A DNA stretch of 64,000 nucleotides from Nocardia acididurans (GCF_016741815.1 NZ_JAERRJ010000006.1:186001-250000); one strand, 5' to 3'. Shown: positions 9,701 to 17,062, counted from the first letter of the stretch. A program made the numbers and translations. Notes: generated from the letters alone by a model not told the origin.

Positions 9701-10301
9701 AGCCGAACGACTGCTCGCCGAGCTGCCGGTGGCCGTCGGCGAGGATCAGACGACTCCCGTCGAGGACGCGGTGGTCGGGCTCGTTCGCGATCCCCGTGCG
9801 GTCCTCGTCGGCCTCAGCGTCTCCATCGCCTGGCTACGTGGTGACATGTCCGCCAATCTCGAGGAGCTCGCGGTCCGCGCCGCTGGGAATCCCGGACTGT
9901 TCGGCGACGGGTACGCCGCGGCGCTCATCCACGCCGGGCGCAGGGACGACGCGCGGCGCGTTCTCGCCGAAGCCCCACCCATCCGAACGCAATTCGAGTC
10001 CAGCTTCCTGCTTGGCCGGGCTCGGCTCGCGCTGGCGCTGGGCGATCTGGTCCTCGCCCGCGAGATCTACGACCGGCTCGCCCGATACAGCGGTACGGTC
10101 GGCGGACTCGAAACCGGCGCGTGTGTCTTCGGCCCGATCGATGTGATCCTCGCGGAGCTGGCCGATGAACTGGGCGAAGCCGCCCGCGCCGCCGAATACC
10201 GCGCCTCCGCGCGCCGCCTGCAGGACCGGCTCGCCGTCGACCTGGACCGGCTCGCCGGTGAACGCGTCGCCCGCACCGGCGGCGGCCCGGCGAGTGCGTA
10301 G
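6765..10301 (+). CDS. Large SARP/AfsR-type regulator: winged HTH, BTAD, P-loop ATPase and TPR-like region
   Basis: An 1178-residue regulator. Residues 1-95 form an OmpR-like winged helix (VTRIGVLGPLHITIDGQRV opening). About 95-245 form the bacterial transcriptional activation domain (VDSWQFEQLL; ending FGVDPGPGLRDLE). Residues 310-318 are a Walker A (GEAGAGKTTL) of an AAA/STAND ATPase with a Walker B-like VLEDVHGAD. The remaining roughly 600 residues are Ala/Leu/Arg-rich helical repeats of TPR type. No C-terminal LuxR HTH is present. ATG 6765 starts exactly at the SARP motif. Such proteins often control secondary metabolism, but no biosynthetic cluster is adjacent, so the target is unknown. 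Confidence 0.85.
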   Translation: MAVTRIGVLGPLHITIDGQRVPPGAPMQSAVLGRLVAAGGRVVTTDRLIHDLWNGDPPTKAVAALQVYVHNLRRVFEPDRPRRARSRVIVSESHGYALNLEPAQVDSWQFEQLLHGHEAAMRDPAGRPDPLEQCRVLDAALDCWHGTAFESFAGMPWAAQESARLAALRLTAAELRAQAALEMNRPAEVVLALRHVFEEHPGREECARLLALAHYRLGQSLEALATVRRSREFLTLEFGVDPGPGLRDLETAILTHSVDTDPPPPPVVVRTAEPAPEPVLDNGYGEQRAAILAAAEAAAAGRVRLIWLAGEAGAGKTTLAGAVAAQLAERSWATVFGRCPEVEGAPPAWAWAEVLTALDAADPETFTAVDAFTLARRVVRSCRERSATGPVAIVLEDVHGADTATLQVLRQVVNWLRDRPVLIVATLRGTEAGPGVRDTAAALVQFDSDRVELTGLDLAGTRSAAAAAGLTALDDRTVELLRRRTGGNPLFVRELAKLVATQGSTDGLPDSVRDLLGRRIAQLPLDVTELLRHMSVWGEDSDVSTLTASTGRSADTVIDLVDTAETARLLRTERSGRITFDHALIRETVYYGIPTLRRTRMHWSAFELLCAAAAYDDPRTRPDASAAALAVNTPVADASDSSGAANVRTPLESTSVPATPGASFLDAFRPLESQSAVERTIVRVRDIDAMAHHAALGADTETAALALEFVRAAARQCVERRMRADAVRRWQSVLALHELAGDTASDAARADRLAVLEARCELVTALAYNGRHVAARAERERAVDLAESLGGTELLAQAATCWPTPLLWAVHDLHSVDPLIREPLRVALDDPDMPVATRARLLVTLVVDRGYEDPAAAHSMAAQASALLDRVDDPELHCTVLNAQAFAAFVSGGFLRAEEFKQHAAQMLRIATAAQLTEFSALAHYLLFRADLADGDLVAADEHARRASAYAGDGQLRHLLDDIAPFEIILELLRGNISEAERLLAELPVAVGEDQTTPVEDAVVGLVRDPRAVLVGLSVSIAWLRGDMSANLEELAVRAAGNPGLFGDGYAAALIHAGRRDDARRVLAEAPPIRTQFESSFLLGRARLALALGDLVLAREIYDRLARYSGTVGGLETGACVFGPIDVILAELADELGEAARAAEYRASARRLQDRLAVDLDRLAGERVARTGGGPASA

Positions 10302-10480
10302 CGCCGGACCGGCCGTCCCTCGAGTGCGGAACCGGACCGCGGGCGCACCCGTGTGTGGAGAAACTGTGCGGAGATCGTGCGGATTCACGCCGCGCCCCGC
10401 GATTCGGGAACACGCCGCGGGGTCTCACTCGTCCAATAGGGGGAGCCCGAAGGACGGGCGACACTCCGGGGAGGGGATCG

Positions 10481-11101
10481 ATGTCCGTGCAGCAGGAGCA
10501 GGCGCAGCAGACCGGTCGGGGCAGACGCTGGATCGTCACGGTCGCGGCGGTGCTGGCCGTGCTCGGCCTCGCCGTGGGCGGCGGCGTGTGGTGGTGGCAG
10601 CAGAACGGGACGCTGTTCCCGCTGGCGGGGGAGCGGCTGCGGGAGTTCCCGGCCGTCGACCGCAGCGCACTCGAACCCGCCCAGGCGCGGATCGTCGATG
10701 TGCTGCAGCAGGAATACGAGCGCCAGCATCCCGGGACGAAATACTCCGAGGGCATCGACGAACCCTGGTGCGCCGACTTCGTGAGCTGGGTCATGCGCGA
10801 GGCGGGGCAGCCGCTCGCCAATCCGAATTCGGGATCGTGGCGAATTCCGGGCGTCTACACGCTCGAGGAGTTCTACCGCGAAGAGAACCGGTTCGCCCCC
10901 ATCGACTCCGGATATCGCCCCCGCGTCGGTGACGTGATCATGTACTCCGACTCGAGCCCGTTCAACCAGCACACGAATATCGTCATCGCGGTCGATGGCG
11001 ACAGCGTGACCACCGTGGGCGGCAATGAATTCGGCAAGATCACCATTCACGAATACCGGCCCGCCGACGTTTCCGGCCTGGTCGGATACGGATTGTTGTG
11101 A
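10481..11101 (+). CDS. Membrane-anchored CHAP-domain amidase/peptidase
   Basis: A 206-residue protein with one N-terminal membrane anchor (about residues 17-38, ending VWWWQQ) and an extracytoplasmic CHAP domain of the NlpC/P60 superfamily. DEPWCADFVSWVMREAG supplies the catalytic Cys97, and FNQHTNI supplies His164. Members cleave peptidoglycan cross-links or glutathionyl-type amides. ATG 10481 is preceded by GGGGAGGGG, a strong ribosome-binding site. The gene is monocistronic. Confidence 0.82.
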   Translation: MSVQQEQAQQTGRGRRWIVTVAAVLAVLGLAVGGGVWWWQQNGTLFPLAGERLREFPAVDRSALEPAQARIVDVLQQEYERQHPGTKYSEGIDEPWCADFVSWVMREAGQPLANPNSGSWRIPGVYTLEEFYREENRFAPIDSGYRPRVGDVIMYSDSSPFNQHTNIVIAVDGDSVTTVGGNEFGKITIHEYRPADVSGLVGYGLL

Positions 11102-11267
11102 ACGACACGGTTCCACATTCTGGAAAGACACGAGACTGTAGGTAGGCCGCGGGCGCGCTTCCGCCTACGATGGTTGGCGGCGGTGCCCGGCAGCATCGCC
11201 GATCGGTCCCTGTCCTGCTGCCCCCTCATCGGCAGGACAGGGATCCCCGCCCGACGAAAGTAGCTGG

Positions 11268-12539
11268 ATGACGCCGTCCGACGAACCGATCTGGATCGAT
11301 TACGCCGAATTCGGCGAACGTTTCGTGGCGGCGGCGGTGACGGAATCCCGGATCGAGTCGGCGGTTTCCGGTATGGCCGGGCGCGGCATGACCATCGGAC
11401 CATTCGGCATCGGCCCGGCCGGCCTCGCGCGATTCCACGCCAAGGGCAGTATCGGCAAACCCACCGTCATCCGGCGCGGTCCCCATGTCCACTTCGATGT
11501 GATGCTCCCGGTGAAACTCCGGGTGGACGTGCATCTGGGCGGCCAGCGACTGCGCTTGGAAGCCGTCGTCGAAATCGATCTGAGCCTGCACGCGCGCACC
11601 GCCGACCCGCTGCTCATCATCATCGACATTCCACCGGTGACCACCCGCGACGTCAGTTTCGTCATGCGCGCGCAAGCCATCGGATCGGCCTGGGAACTAC
11701 TGCTCGACCCCATTGCGAAATTGGTGCAGCGCGAAGTCGCCAACCGCATCAACGGCATTCTCGCCGATCCGGATTCGCGGCGCGGCCGCATCTTCGACGT
11801 GGAAGCCATTCTCAACGGCTCCAAGTCCCCGTATCAGGGCGGACCGGACCACGAGTGGATCGGCTACGACGAATTCGGGCACCGCTTCTTCGAACGCGTG
11901 GTGACCGTCGACCGGGTGCGCGAGGTCGTCGAGGGCATGGCGGGCAAACCCATCGAGGTGGGGCCCATGCGCACCGGGCCGGGTAACAAGGCACAGGTCG
12001 CCGTGCAGGGATCGGTGCGCGTCCCGCGGGTCAGCCCGGCCGGGCGCGGCGTCGAATCCCGGCCGCCCGCAGGCACTTCCGAGCCCGCCCCGGCACAGCG
12101 GATCGCCGAGATCCGGCCGATCGGCGCCGCCGAGGCCGGGACGGCCGAGCCCGCGGCCACCGACGATGCCGCGATCACCGCCGGGTCCCCGGCCGACTCC
12201 GCGCTGGTGGCCTTCGATCTGGTCGTGCCGGTGTCGCTGGACATCACCGTGGACGTGCTCAAGACCAATCATTTCGAGGCCGAGGTACTGGTGCCGGTCT
12301 CGCTCACCGCCCGCGCCGCCGACCCGCTGAGCATCGTCATCGACGCCGTGCCGCCCGCGCCGGAGGACATCGAGCTGGAGATGAAGGCGCACGGCTGGCG
12401 GGCCACCGCACTCGGCAAGGTGGCCGGGATGCGCAAGCAGATCGCCCTGCAGGTGGCCGGTGTGGTGCGCAAGGAACTGGCCGATCCCGCCGGTCGGACC
12501 ATCGATGTCGCGGCCCGGTTGAGCGGCACCCGCGTCTGA
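11268..12539 (+). CDS. Conserved protein with two tandem copies of an unknown beta-rich domain
   Basis: A 423-residue soluble protein with a clear internal duplication. Copy 1 (about residues 8-190) begins IWIDYAEFGERFVAAAVT and ends with DPDSRRGRIFDVEAIL. Copy 2 (about 197-421) begins EWIGYDEFGHRFFERVVT and ends with DPAGRTIDVAARL. Both share an alternating beta segment (LPVKLRVDV / VPVSLDITV), a RTADPL/RAADPL turn and an amphipathic C-terminal helix. Copy 2 carries a roughly 60-residue Ala/Pro-rich insert. The pattern recalls actinobacterial proteins of unknown function and distantly LmeA/DUF2993 lipid-binding folds, but I cannot assign a role. Confidence 0.65.
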   Translation: MTPSDEPIWIDYAEFGERFVAAAVTESRIESAVSGMAGRGMTIGPFGIGPAGLARFHAKGSIGKPTVIRRGPHVHFDVMLPVKLRVDVHLGGQRLRLEAVVEIDLSLHARTADPLLIIIDIPPVTTRDVSFVMRAQAIGSAWELLLDPIAKLVQREVANRINGILADPDSRRGRIFDVEAILNGSKSPYQGGPDHEWIGYDEFGHRFFERVVTVDRVREVVEGMAGKPIEVGPMRTGPGNKAQVAVQGSVRVPRVSPAGRGVESRPPAGTSEPAPAQRIAEIRPIGAAEAGTAEPAATDDAAITAGSPADSALVAFDLVVPVSLDITVDVLKTNHFEAEVLVPVSLTARAADPLSIVIDAVPPAPEDIELEMKAHGWRATALGKVAGMRKQIALQVAGVVRKELADPAGRTIDVAARLSGTRV

Positions 12540-12564
12540 TTCCGCACGGTTGATCGGGTGCGCA

Positions 12565-12599
12565 CTCATGGGACGTGTGAGACACGTGTGTTCCATGAG
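12565..12599. terminator. Hairpin downstream of the duplicated-domain gene
   Basis: CTCATGG (12565-12571) pairs with CCATGAG (12593-12599); inner TGTG/CACG-type pairs lie around AGA. No T run follows. It sits 26 bases after the stop codon, where a terminator would be expected. Confidence 0.35.
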
Positions 12600-12749
12600 C
12601 CTGGCGATCCCCATGTGAATGTGGTGAAATGAGTGCGCGTTCAGGGCCCCCGGCGCACAGATGATGATCTTGCTCGTCGTCATCGGGGAAGGTGCGCCGG
12701 GCACGCCTTTTGCTGGACATCACCGATGTATGTGCGAAGGAGTGGCCCG

Positions 12750-13466
12750 ATGCGTATTCCTCGACGACTGTTCCTCACCGGCGCGGCCGCCGTGGCCACC
12801 GGAGTCACCGCCGGAATCGGCCTTCCCGCACCGAAAGCCGCCGCCCGCCAGGAGTTGGGCACCCTGCTCGACTACGCCGGCGGCGTTCCCTCCGCGCACG
12901 CCATCCTCGCCGAAGGGCATATGGGCGTCATCCGCTACGTGTCCGACCGCAGGCCGGGCGCGGAATGGATGGCGGGAAAACCCTTGCAGGCCGGGGAGGT
13001 CGACGCCCTGCGCGCGGCCGGTCTGAGCGTCGTGTCCTGCTACCAGTTCGGCAAGGCCGAGACCGCCGACTGGCGTGGCGGACTGGAAGCCGGGCTGCGG
13101 CACGCGGCCCGCGGGCTGGTGTTGCACAAGGCGGCGGGCGGTCCCGACACCGCGCCCATCTACGCCTCCATCGACGACAAGCCCAGTCAGCACGAATTCG
13201 AGACCATGATCGCGCCGTACCTGCGCGGATGGGAGACGGTGCTGGGACGTGACCGCGTCGGCGTCTACGCGAATACCCCCACGATCGACTGGATCCAGGG
13301 AGCGGGCCTGTGTTCCTACTTCTGGCAACACAATTGGGGCACCCCGAAGGGCTACGTCCACCCCTCCGCCCACCTGCACCAGTTCGAGATCGACAAGCGC
13401 AGCGTGGACGGCATCGGGGTCGACGTGAACTCGGTGCTCGCGGCCGACTACGGCCAGTGGTGGTGA
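12750..13466 (+). CDS. Tat-exported DUF1906 glycoside-hydrolase-like protein (Rv2525c-like)
   Basis: A 238-residue secreted protein. The twin-arginine signal is RIPRRLFLTGAAAVATG, ending near the APKAAARQ cleavage region. The mature part has the order typical of DUF1906 'glycoside hydrolase-like' domains: GTLLDYAGGVPSA, GVIRYVSDRRPG, a VVSCYQFG strand, IYASIDDKPSQ with acidic residues, GVYANTP, YFWQHNW and a final HLHQFEID. It resembles M. tuberculosis Rv2525c, a Tat substrate linked to the cell envelope. ATG 12750 follows GAAGGAG. Export would require the Tat system, whose tatB gene lies at 57 kb. Confidence 0.8.
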   Translation: MRIPRRLFLTGAAAVATGVTAGIGLPAPKAAARQELGTLLDYAGGVPSAHAILAEGHMGVIRYVSDRRPGAEWMAGKPLQAGEVDALRAAGLSVVSCYQFGKAETADWRGGLEAGLRHAARGLVLHKAAGGPDTAPIYASIDDKPSQHEFETMIAPYLRGWETVLGRDRVGVYANTPTIDWIQGAGLCSYFWQHNWGTPKGYVHPSAHLHQFEIDKRSVDGIGVDVNSVLAADYGQWW

Positions 13467-13485
13467 GAACCCACTCTGGGATCTC

Positions 13486-13514
13486 GTGTGTTGCTGCCTG
13501 CGGCAGCAACACAC
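13486..13514. terminator. Perfect 13-bp hairpin, probable terminator
   Basis: GTGTGTTGCTGCC (13486-13498) and GGCAGCAACACAC (13502-13514) form a perfect 13-bp stem with a 3-base loop, 19 bases after the DUF1906 stop. There is no T run; the strength of the stem argues for termination. Confidence 0.55.
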
Positions 13515-13536
13515 AGAGGGGAAGAATGTCAGCGCT

Positions 13537-13676
13537 GGCTCTGCGGCGTTAGGTCTGCGGCGCTGGCTCTGCGGGGTTGGGTCTGCGGCGCTGGCTCTGC
13601 GGGGTTGGGTCTGCGGCGCTGGCTCTGCGGGGTTGGGTCCGCAGCGCTGGTTCCGCGGCCTGCGGCGTTAGGTTTG
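13537..13676. repeat. 28-bp tandem repeat, five copies
   Basis: Units beginning GGCTCTGCGG start at 13537, 13565, 13593, 13621 and (diverged, GGTTCCGCGG) 13649, giving a strict 28-bp period. The middle copies are almost identical. The period is not a multiple of three, so the array is not coding. It sits between convergent genes and its last bases touch the stop codon of the Ser-X-X protein gene. Such an array is a likely variable-number locus. Confidence 0.85.
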
Positions 13677-14027
13677 GCAGTGGCAGGTTGGGTCGTTGAC
13701 CAGATCCGGTTCGTCGGCGACGACGCGCAGGATGCGGCGGGGGTCGCGTTCCTCGCCGGGTTCGTGGAAGGCGTCGCGGTCTCCGGTCCAGGAGAAGGCC
13801 GACCAGCGCGACAGGCCCGAGAAGGCGGAGCCGAGGCTGCCGAAGGAGGCCATCGAGATGATCGAGCCGAAGCTGCCCGCGGAGCCGATGGACAGGACCG
13901 AGCCGACGCTGCCGATGGACAGGATCGAATAGGCCGACCCGATCGACAGGATGGACCCTTCCGAGCGGATCGAGAGGATCGATCGGCGGGATTTCAAGCC
14001 TTGCCCGGGAGATTTCACAGTGGCCAT
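13668..14027 (-). CDS. Small protein built of Ser-X-X triplets
   Basis: A 119-residue protein. From Ser13 to residue 81 every third residue is Ser: 23 consecutive triplets such as SIL, SIG, SAG, SVG, SFG and SMA, partly organised as a nonapeptide SILSIGSxG. The tail (GDRDAF...) is charged and hydrophilic and ends CHCQT. ATG 14027 gives a short basic leader (MATVKSPGQGLKSRR). Three-residue periodicity suggests a triangular beta-helix or similar solenoid, or a membrane-associated strand. Similar SIGS-rich small proteins occur in actinobacteria without known function, as far as I recall. No signal peptide. Confidence 0.7.
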   Translation of the reverse strand: MATVKSPGQGLKSRRSILSIRSEGSILSIGSAYSILSIGSVGSVLSIGSAGSFGSIISMASFGSLGSAFSGLSRWSAFSWTGDRDAFHEPGEERDPRRILRVVADEPDLVNDPTCHCQT

Positions 14028-14114
14028 AGAAGCCGGTCTACCACAGCGTTCGGGGGATCGAGTTGATTTGCGCGCCATGGATACCGGTTTCACCCCTATC
14101 CATCCCCTAAACGA

Positions 14115-14147
14115 ACGATCCCCGGCTCGATGCGAGCCGGGGATCGT
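14115..14147. terminator. Perfect 15-bp bidirectional hairpin
   Basis: ACGATCCCCGGCTCG (14115-14129) and CGAGCCGGGGATCGT (14133-14147) are exact reverse complements around ATG. It lies 24 bases beyond the stop of the secreted-protein gene on the minus strand and upstream of the Ser-X-X gene. No T run. Confidence 0.7.
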
Positions 14148-14171
14148 GTGGTTCGGAGCCGAACCCGTCGC

Positions 14172-14963
14172 TCACGCGACCGTGAAGAAGCCCACGGTCG
14201 GCAGGAACGAGCAGGTGCGCGGCTGCGACTCGGCGTCGGCCTGAGTCGTCAGCGAGCCGGACACGATCGCCACCACGCGGCCCGCGCCGGTGTTGACGAT
14301 GGCCGACAGGGTGGCCGGGCCGTCCGGGTTGATCTTGGCCTCGTCGGTCAGGTTCTGGATGCCGGTGGCGCGGGTGTCCAGGTTCAGCCACTGCACGGTC
14401 ATCGGCGGGGTCTGTACCTCGGTGGGCTTCTTGGTGCCCAGCGCGGTGAAGACGAAGCCGGTCTGACCCGAGCTCGGTCCGGGCGGCGGCAGCTGGGCCG
14501 GGCCGGGAACGGCGAGCGCGGTACCGACCGAGTCGGCGGTGGCGCTGATGCAGCCCTTGCCGATGGTCGGCCACAGGAACTGCGAGATGACCGGGCCGTC
14601 CTCGGGGATGTCGGGGCCGCCGCCACCGCTGCCGTCGAGGAAGGTGATGATCCGGTTGAGCGTGTCCTTGAGCGACTGCGGCAGATTCGCGGTCGCCAGG
14701 ATCGCCCGAGCCTGATCGAGGATGGCCTGCTGCGGTCCGCCCGCGGCGATGTTCGCCGGGCCGGCGGCAGCGCCGATGATGGCCGGGACGAGCGAGGACA
14801 GCGCCTCGACCGGAACGCCCTCGGGGATCATCGGAATGGACTGAGACGCATCGGTCTGAACAGGTGCCGGGGCGGCATGTGCGGCGGTCGGCACGGCAAC
14901 GGTGGCGCAGGCCGCAAGGGCCAGCGCGGACATTGCGAACCGCGATCCTCGGGTGCGAAGCAC
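14172..14963 (-). CDS. Secreted protein of unknown function
   Basis: A 263-residue precursor with a Sec signal (basic VLRTRGSRF, hydrophobic MSALALAACATVAV, AHA/A cleavage). GTG 14963 was chosen because AAGGAC lies about 9 bases upstream and the signal starts there. The mature protein has an Ala/Pro-rich first part, a Gly-rich GSGGGG linker and a C-terminal beta domain with two Cys (GKGCIS and RTCSF) likely joined by a disulfide. I recognise it only as an actinobacterial exported protein. It is divergent from the pimE-like gene. Confidence 0.68.
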   Translation of the reverse strand: MLRTRGSRFAMSALALAACATVAVPTAAHAAPAPVQTDASQSIPMIPEGVPVEALSSLVPAIIGAAAGPANIAAGGPQQAILDQARAILATANLPQSLKDTLNRIITFLDGSGGGGPDIPEDGPVISQFLWPTIGKGCISATADSVGTALAVPGPAQLPPPGPSSGQTGFVFTALGTKKPTEVQTPPMTVQWLNLDTRATGIQNLTDEAKINPDGPATLSAIVNTGAGRVVAIVSGSLTTQADAESQPRTCSFLPTVGFFTVA

Positions 14964-15270
14964 TGGTGTAGCCGTCCTTACCTCGGGTACATCTGCTGCG
15001 ATGGGGCACATCGCTCCGCGTCACTCTAGGGACCGGGCTGCCCTGTTGTACAGCCACGGTGTGATCTTGGGTAACGAGATCGGTTCAGGCTATCGAACAG
15101 CCGACCAATTCAGGTGTTACGGATGTGGTCGGTGATGCAAATGTTACAGCGAAGTGTGAGGCTCACACGGGCTCTTCCGCGTGTCCGATTAATCTTGTCG
15201 AAACCAGCACGCCCCGATCACCCACCGGAAACCGGCCCAGACCCCGTCTCCCGACCCGAAAGCCCGCGCC
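14964..15270. promoter_or_regulatory. Divergent promoter region between secreted protein and pimE-like gene
   Basis: 307 bp with no gene. A less GC-rich core around 15060-15210 holds two TGTTAC words (in GGTGTTACGG and AAATGTTACAG) about 25 bases apart, and GGGTAACGAG nearby. These could be regulator half-sites, but no exact consensus was recognised. Confidence 0.3.
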
Positions 15271-16521
15271 GTGAATCGACACTTCCGCTTGGCCTTGGCG
15301 GCTCTCGGCCTTTCGGTGCTGGCCCGCATGCTGTGGATGCTGTGCACGGCCAACGGCATGAATCTGGTCGACCTACACGTGTACGTGGACGGGTCCGCGG
15401 ATCTGCTCAGCGGGCATCTCTACGACTTCACCTATGCGGAGAAGACCCCGGATTTCCCGCTGCCGTTCACCTATCCGCCATTCGCGGCGGTGGTGTTCTA
15501 TCCGCTGCACTTCCTGCCCTTCACGCTGGTGGCCGTGCTGTGGCTGCTGGCCATCGCGGCCGCGCTGTACGGGATCGTGTGGATCGCGCTCGAGCTCATC
15601 CTCGGGAAAGCGGCGCTGCGCGACCCGAAGTGGCGCACGGCGGCGGTGGCGTGGACGGCCGCGGGCCTGTGGATGGAACCGGTGCGCACGACCATGGACT
15701 ACGGCCAGGTCAATGTGTTCCTGGTGCTGGGCGCGATGCTGGCGGTGCGCAGTGCGCGGTGGTGGATCTCGGGCACGCTGGTGGGCGTGATCGCGGGCAT
15801 CAAGCTGACCCCGGCCATCACCGGTCTCTACTTCCTGACGCAGCGGCGCTGGCTCACGGCGTTCTGGTCGGGTGTGGTGTTCCTGGGCACGGTGGGGCTC
15901 AGCTATTTGATCGCACCCGTGGAGTACGAGCGGTACTTCAAGCATCTGCTGGGTGACGCCAGTCGCATCGGGCCGGTCGGTTCGGTGTGGAATCAGTCGC
16001 TGCGCGGCACCCTCAGCCGCATCCTCGGCTACGACGTGCAGTCCGGCGCGATCTGGATCGCGGGCGTGCTGGTCTGCTTCGCGCTGGCCGTACTGGCCTG
16101 GCGCGCACTGGAACCCGGCGACCGCCTCGGCGCGCTGCTGATCGTGCAGCTGTTCGGCCTGATGGTCTCGCCGATCTCCTGGTCGCATCATTTCGTCTGG
16201 CTGCTGCCGACCGTGCTGTGGCTGCTCTACGGTCCGCTGCGACAGGCGGCGGGCGCGCGGATCCTCGCCGGGTACTGGTTGGTCAACACCCTGATCGGCA
16301 TCCCGTGGGTGCTGTCCTTCGCGCAGCCCACCATCTGGGAGATCTCGCGCCCCGGCATCTACGCCTGGCTGGGCGCGGTGGATGTGGCCGGGGTGCTGGC
16401 GATGTTGCTGTGGGTGATCTGGAACGGTCGCCTCAGGCTTGCTGGGCTTGCCGGTCGATTTCGTGGGCCAGCGCGACATCCAGCGCCGTCAGACCACCCG
16501 CGGAGTGCGTCGACAGCGTGA
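15271..16521 (+). CDS. pimE: GT87 polyprenyl-phosphomannose-dependent alpha-1,2-mannosyltransferase (PimE-like)
   Basis: A 416-residue polytopic membrane protein with about nine to eleven helices. The first extracytoplasmic loop carries VDLHVYVDGSADLL, whose Asp is the catalytic acid position of GT87/GT-C enzymes, followed by FPLPFTYPPFAAV. PimE adds an alpha-1,2-mannose from polyprenyl-phosphomannose to phosphatidylinositol mannosides on the periplasmic face. Position next to a pterin dehydratase, typA and lpqW matches M. tuberculosis pimE (from memory). GTG 15271 is the only sensible start. The C-terminal 29 codons run antisense over the 3' end of the dehydratase gene (89-bp overlap). Confidence 0.8.
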   Translation: MNRHFRLALAALGLSVLARMLWMLCTANGMNLVDLHVYVDGSADLLSGHLYDFTYAEKTPDFPLPFTYPPFAAVVFYPLHFLPFTLVAVLWLLAIAAALYGIVWIALELILGKAALRDPKWRTAAVAWTAAGLWMEPVRTTMDYGQVNVFLVLGAMLAVRSARWWISGTLVGVIAGIKLTPAITGLYFLTQRRWLTAFWSGVVFLGTVGLSYLIAPVEYERYFKHLLGDASRIGPVGSVWNQSLRGTLSRILGYDVQSGAIWIAGVLVCFALAVLAWRALEPGDRLGALLIVQLFGLMVSPISWSHHFVWLLPTVLWLLYGPLRQAAGARILAGYWLVNTLIGIPWVLSFAQPTIWEISRPGIYAWLGAVDVAGVLAMLLWVIWNGRLRLAGLAGRFRGPARHPAPSDHPRSASTA

Positions 16522-16723
16522 AAGTGACTCGCCGCCAACGGATGTCGATATCGGGATGATGATTGGCGGCCTCGGCCGCGGCGGCCACCCGGCGGACCAG
16601 CTCCACGCCGGACAGGAAGGACGGGGCCTCCACGGTGCGGGCGATGCTGTCACCGGTGCGGGTCCACTCGGGCAGTTCGGTGAGGGCCTTGGCGATGTCG
16701 TCTTCGGACAGGAGTGCGGTCAT
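16433..16723 (-). CDS. phhB: Pterin-4a-carbinolamine dehydratase family protein
   Basis: A 96-residue PCD-family protein. EWTRTGDSIART leads to the core ANHHPDIDIRWRRVTFTLSTH, where the paired His and the following acidic and Trp residues are the dehydratase signature. The family dehydrates 4a-hydroxytetrahydropterin; its role in bacteria without aromatic hydroxylases is unclear. ATG 16723 matches family starts. GTG 16738 overlaps the upstream stop as GTGA and would add five residues, suggesting translational coupling. It corresponds to Rv1159A by position. Confidence 0.88.
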   Translation of the reverse strand: MTALLSEDDIAKALTELPEWTRTGDSIARTVEAPSFLSGVELVRRVAAAAEAANHHPDIDIRWRRVTFTLSTHSAGGLTALDVALAHEIDRQAQQA

Positions 16724-16734
16724 GCCTCCAGTGT

Positions 16735-16911
16735 TCACGCCGCGCGCGCCGCTTTGAGGCCCTTCTTGAGATCCTTGCCACAGACGCCCTGGGCTTCGAG
16801 CTTCTTCATCCGCATGATGACGACTGGGCATTTGAGGCACCGCGTCTTCTTGCGGCAGCACTTTTTCTTCGGCTTCAACGCCGAAACGTGCTTCGCTTTC
16901 ACCTTGCCCAT
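16735..16911 (-). CDS. 58-residue Lys/Cys-rich small protein under a putative iron box
   Basis: ATG 16911 opens MGKVKAKHVSALKPKKKCC, followed by RKKTRCLKCPVVIMRMKKLE and a basic tail ending KAARAA; stop at 16735-16737. Four clustered Cys (CC then CLKC) within a Lys/Arg-rich sequence suggest a small metal- or nucleic-acid-binding protein. The stop overlaps a possible GTG start of the dehydratase gene (GTGA), so the two appear to be one transcript. A near-consensus IdeR site sits directly before the start codon, so the message may be leaderless. I recall similar short proteins in this position in related genera but no function. Confidence 0.65.
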   Translation of the reverse strand: MGKVKAKHVSALKPKKKCCRKKTRCLKCPVVIMRMKKLEAQGVCGKDLKKGLKAARAA

Positions 16912-16930
16912 GTTGGTTAGCTTAACCTAA
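16912..16930 (-). promoter_or_regulatory. Putative IdeR/DtxR iron box
   Basis: On the minus strand the 19-mer TTAGGTTAAGCTAACCAAC matches 16 of 19 positions of the IdeR consensus TTAGGTTAGSCTAACCTAA, including the whole palindromic core GGTTA-N3-TAACC. It ends one base before ATG 16911, where a repressor would block transcription of the small Cys-rich gene. It might also affect the divergent typA promoter. Confidence 0.7.
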
Positions 16931-17062
16931 CTCGTGGTCGCTAAACCTGTGAGTTACGACCCCCGGTAACCTATAGGTCGCCGCATGCCCGGTGGAGTTC
17001 GCTGTGCCCCTATGCATGACCCCGGGTCGGCCCCAATCTTTTCGCAGCAGGAGGAAACAAAC

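Noticed and set aside
10302..10480. c-di-AMP (ydaO) riboswitch before the CHAP-domain gene
   Set aside because: Such riboswitches precede cell-wall hydrolases in actinobacteria, but the conserved core and pairing could not be found; only generic GC-rich sequence with a strong ribosome-binding site is present.
13537..13676. CRISPR array
   Set aside because: The 28-bp units are directly contiguous with no spacers, and no cas gene is nearby.
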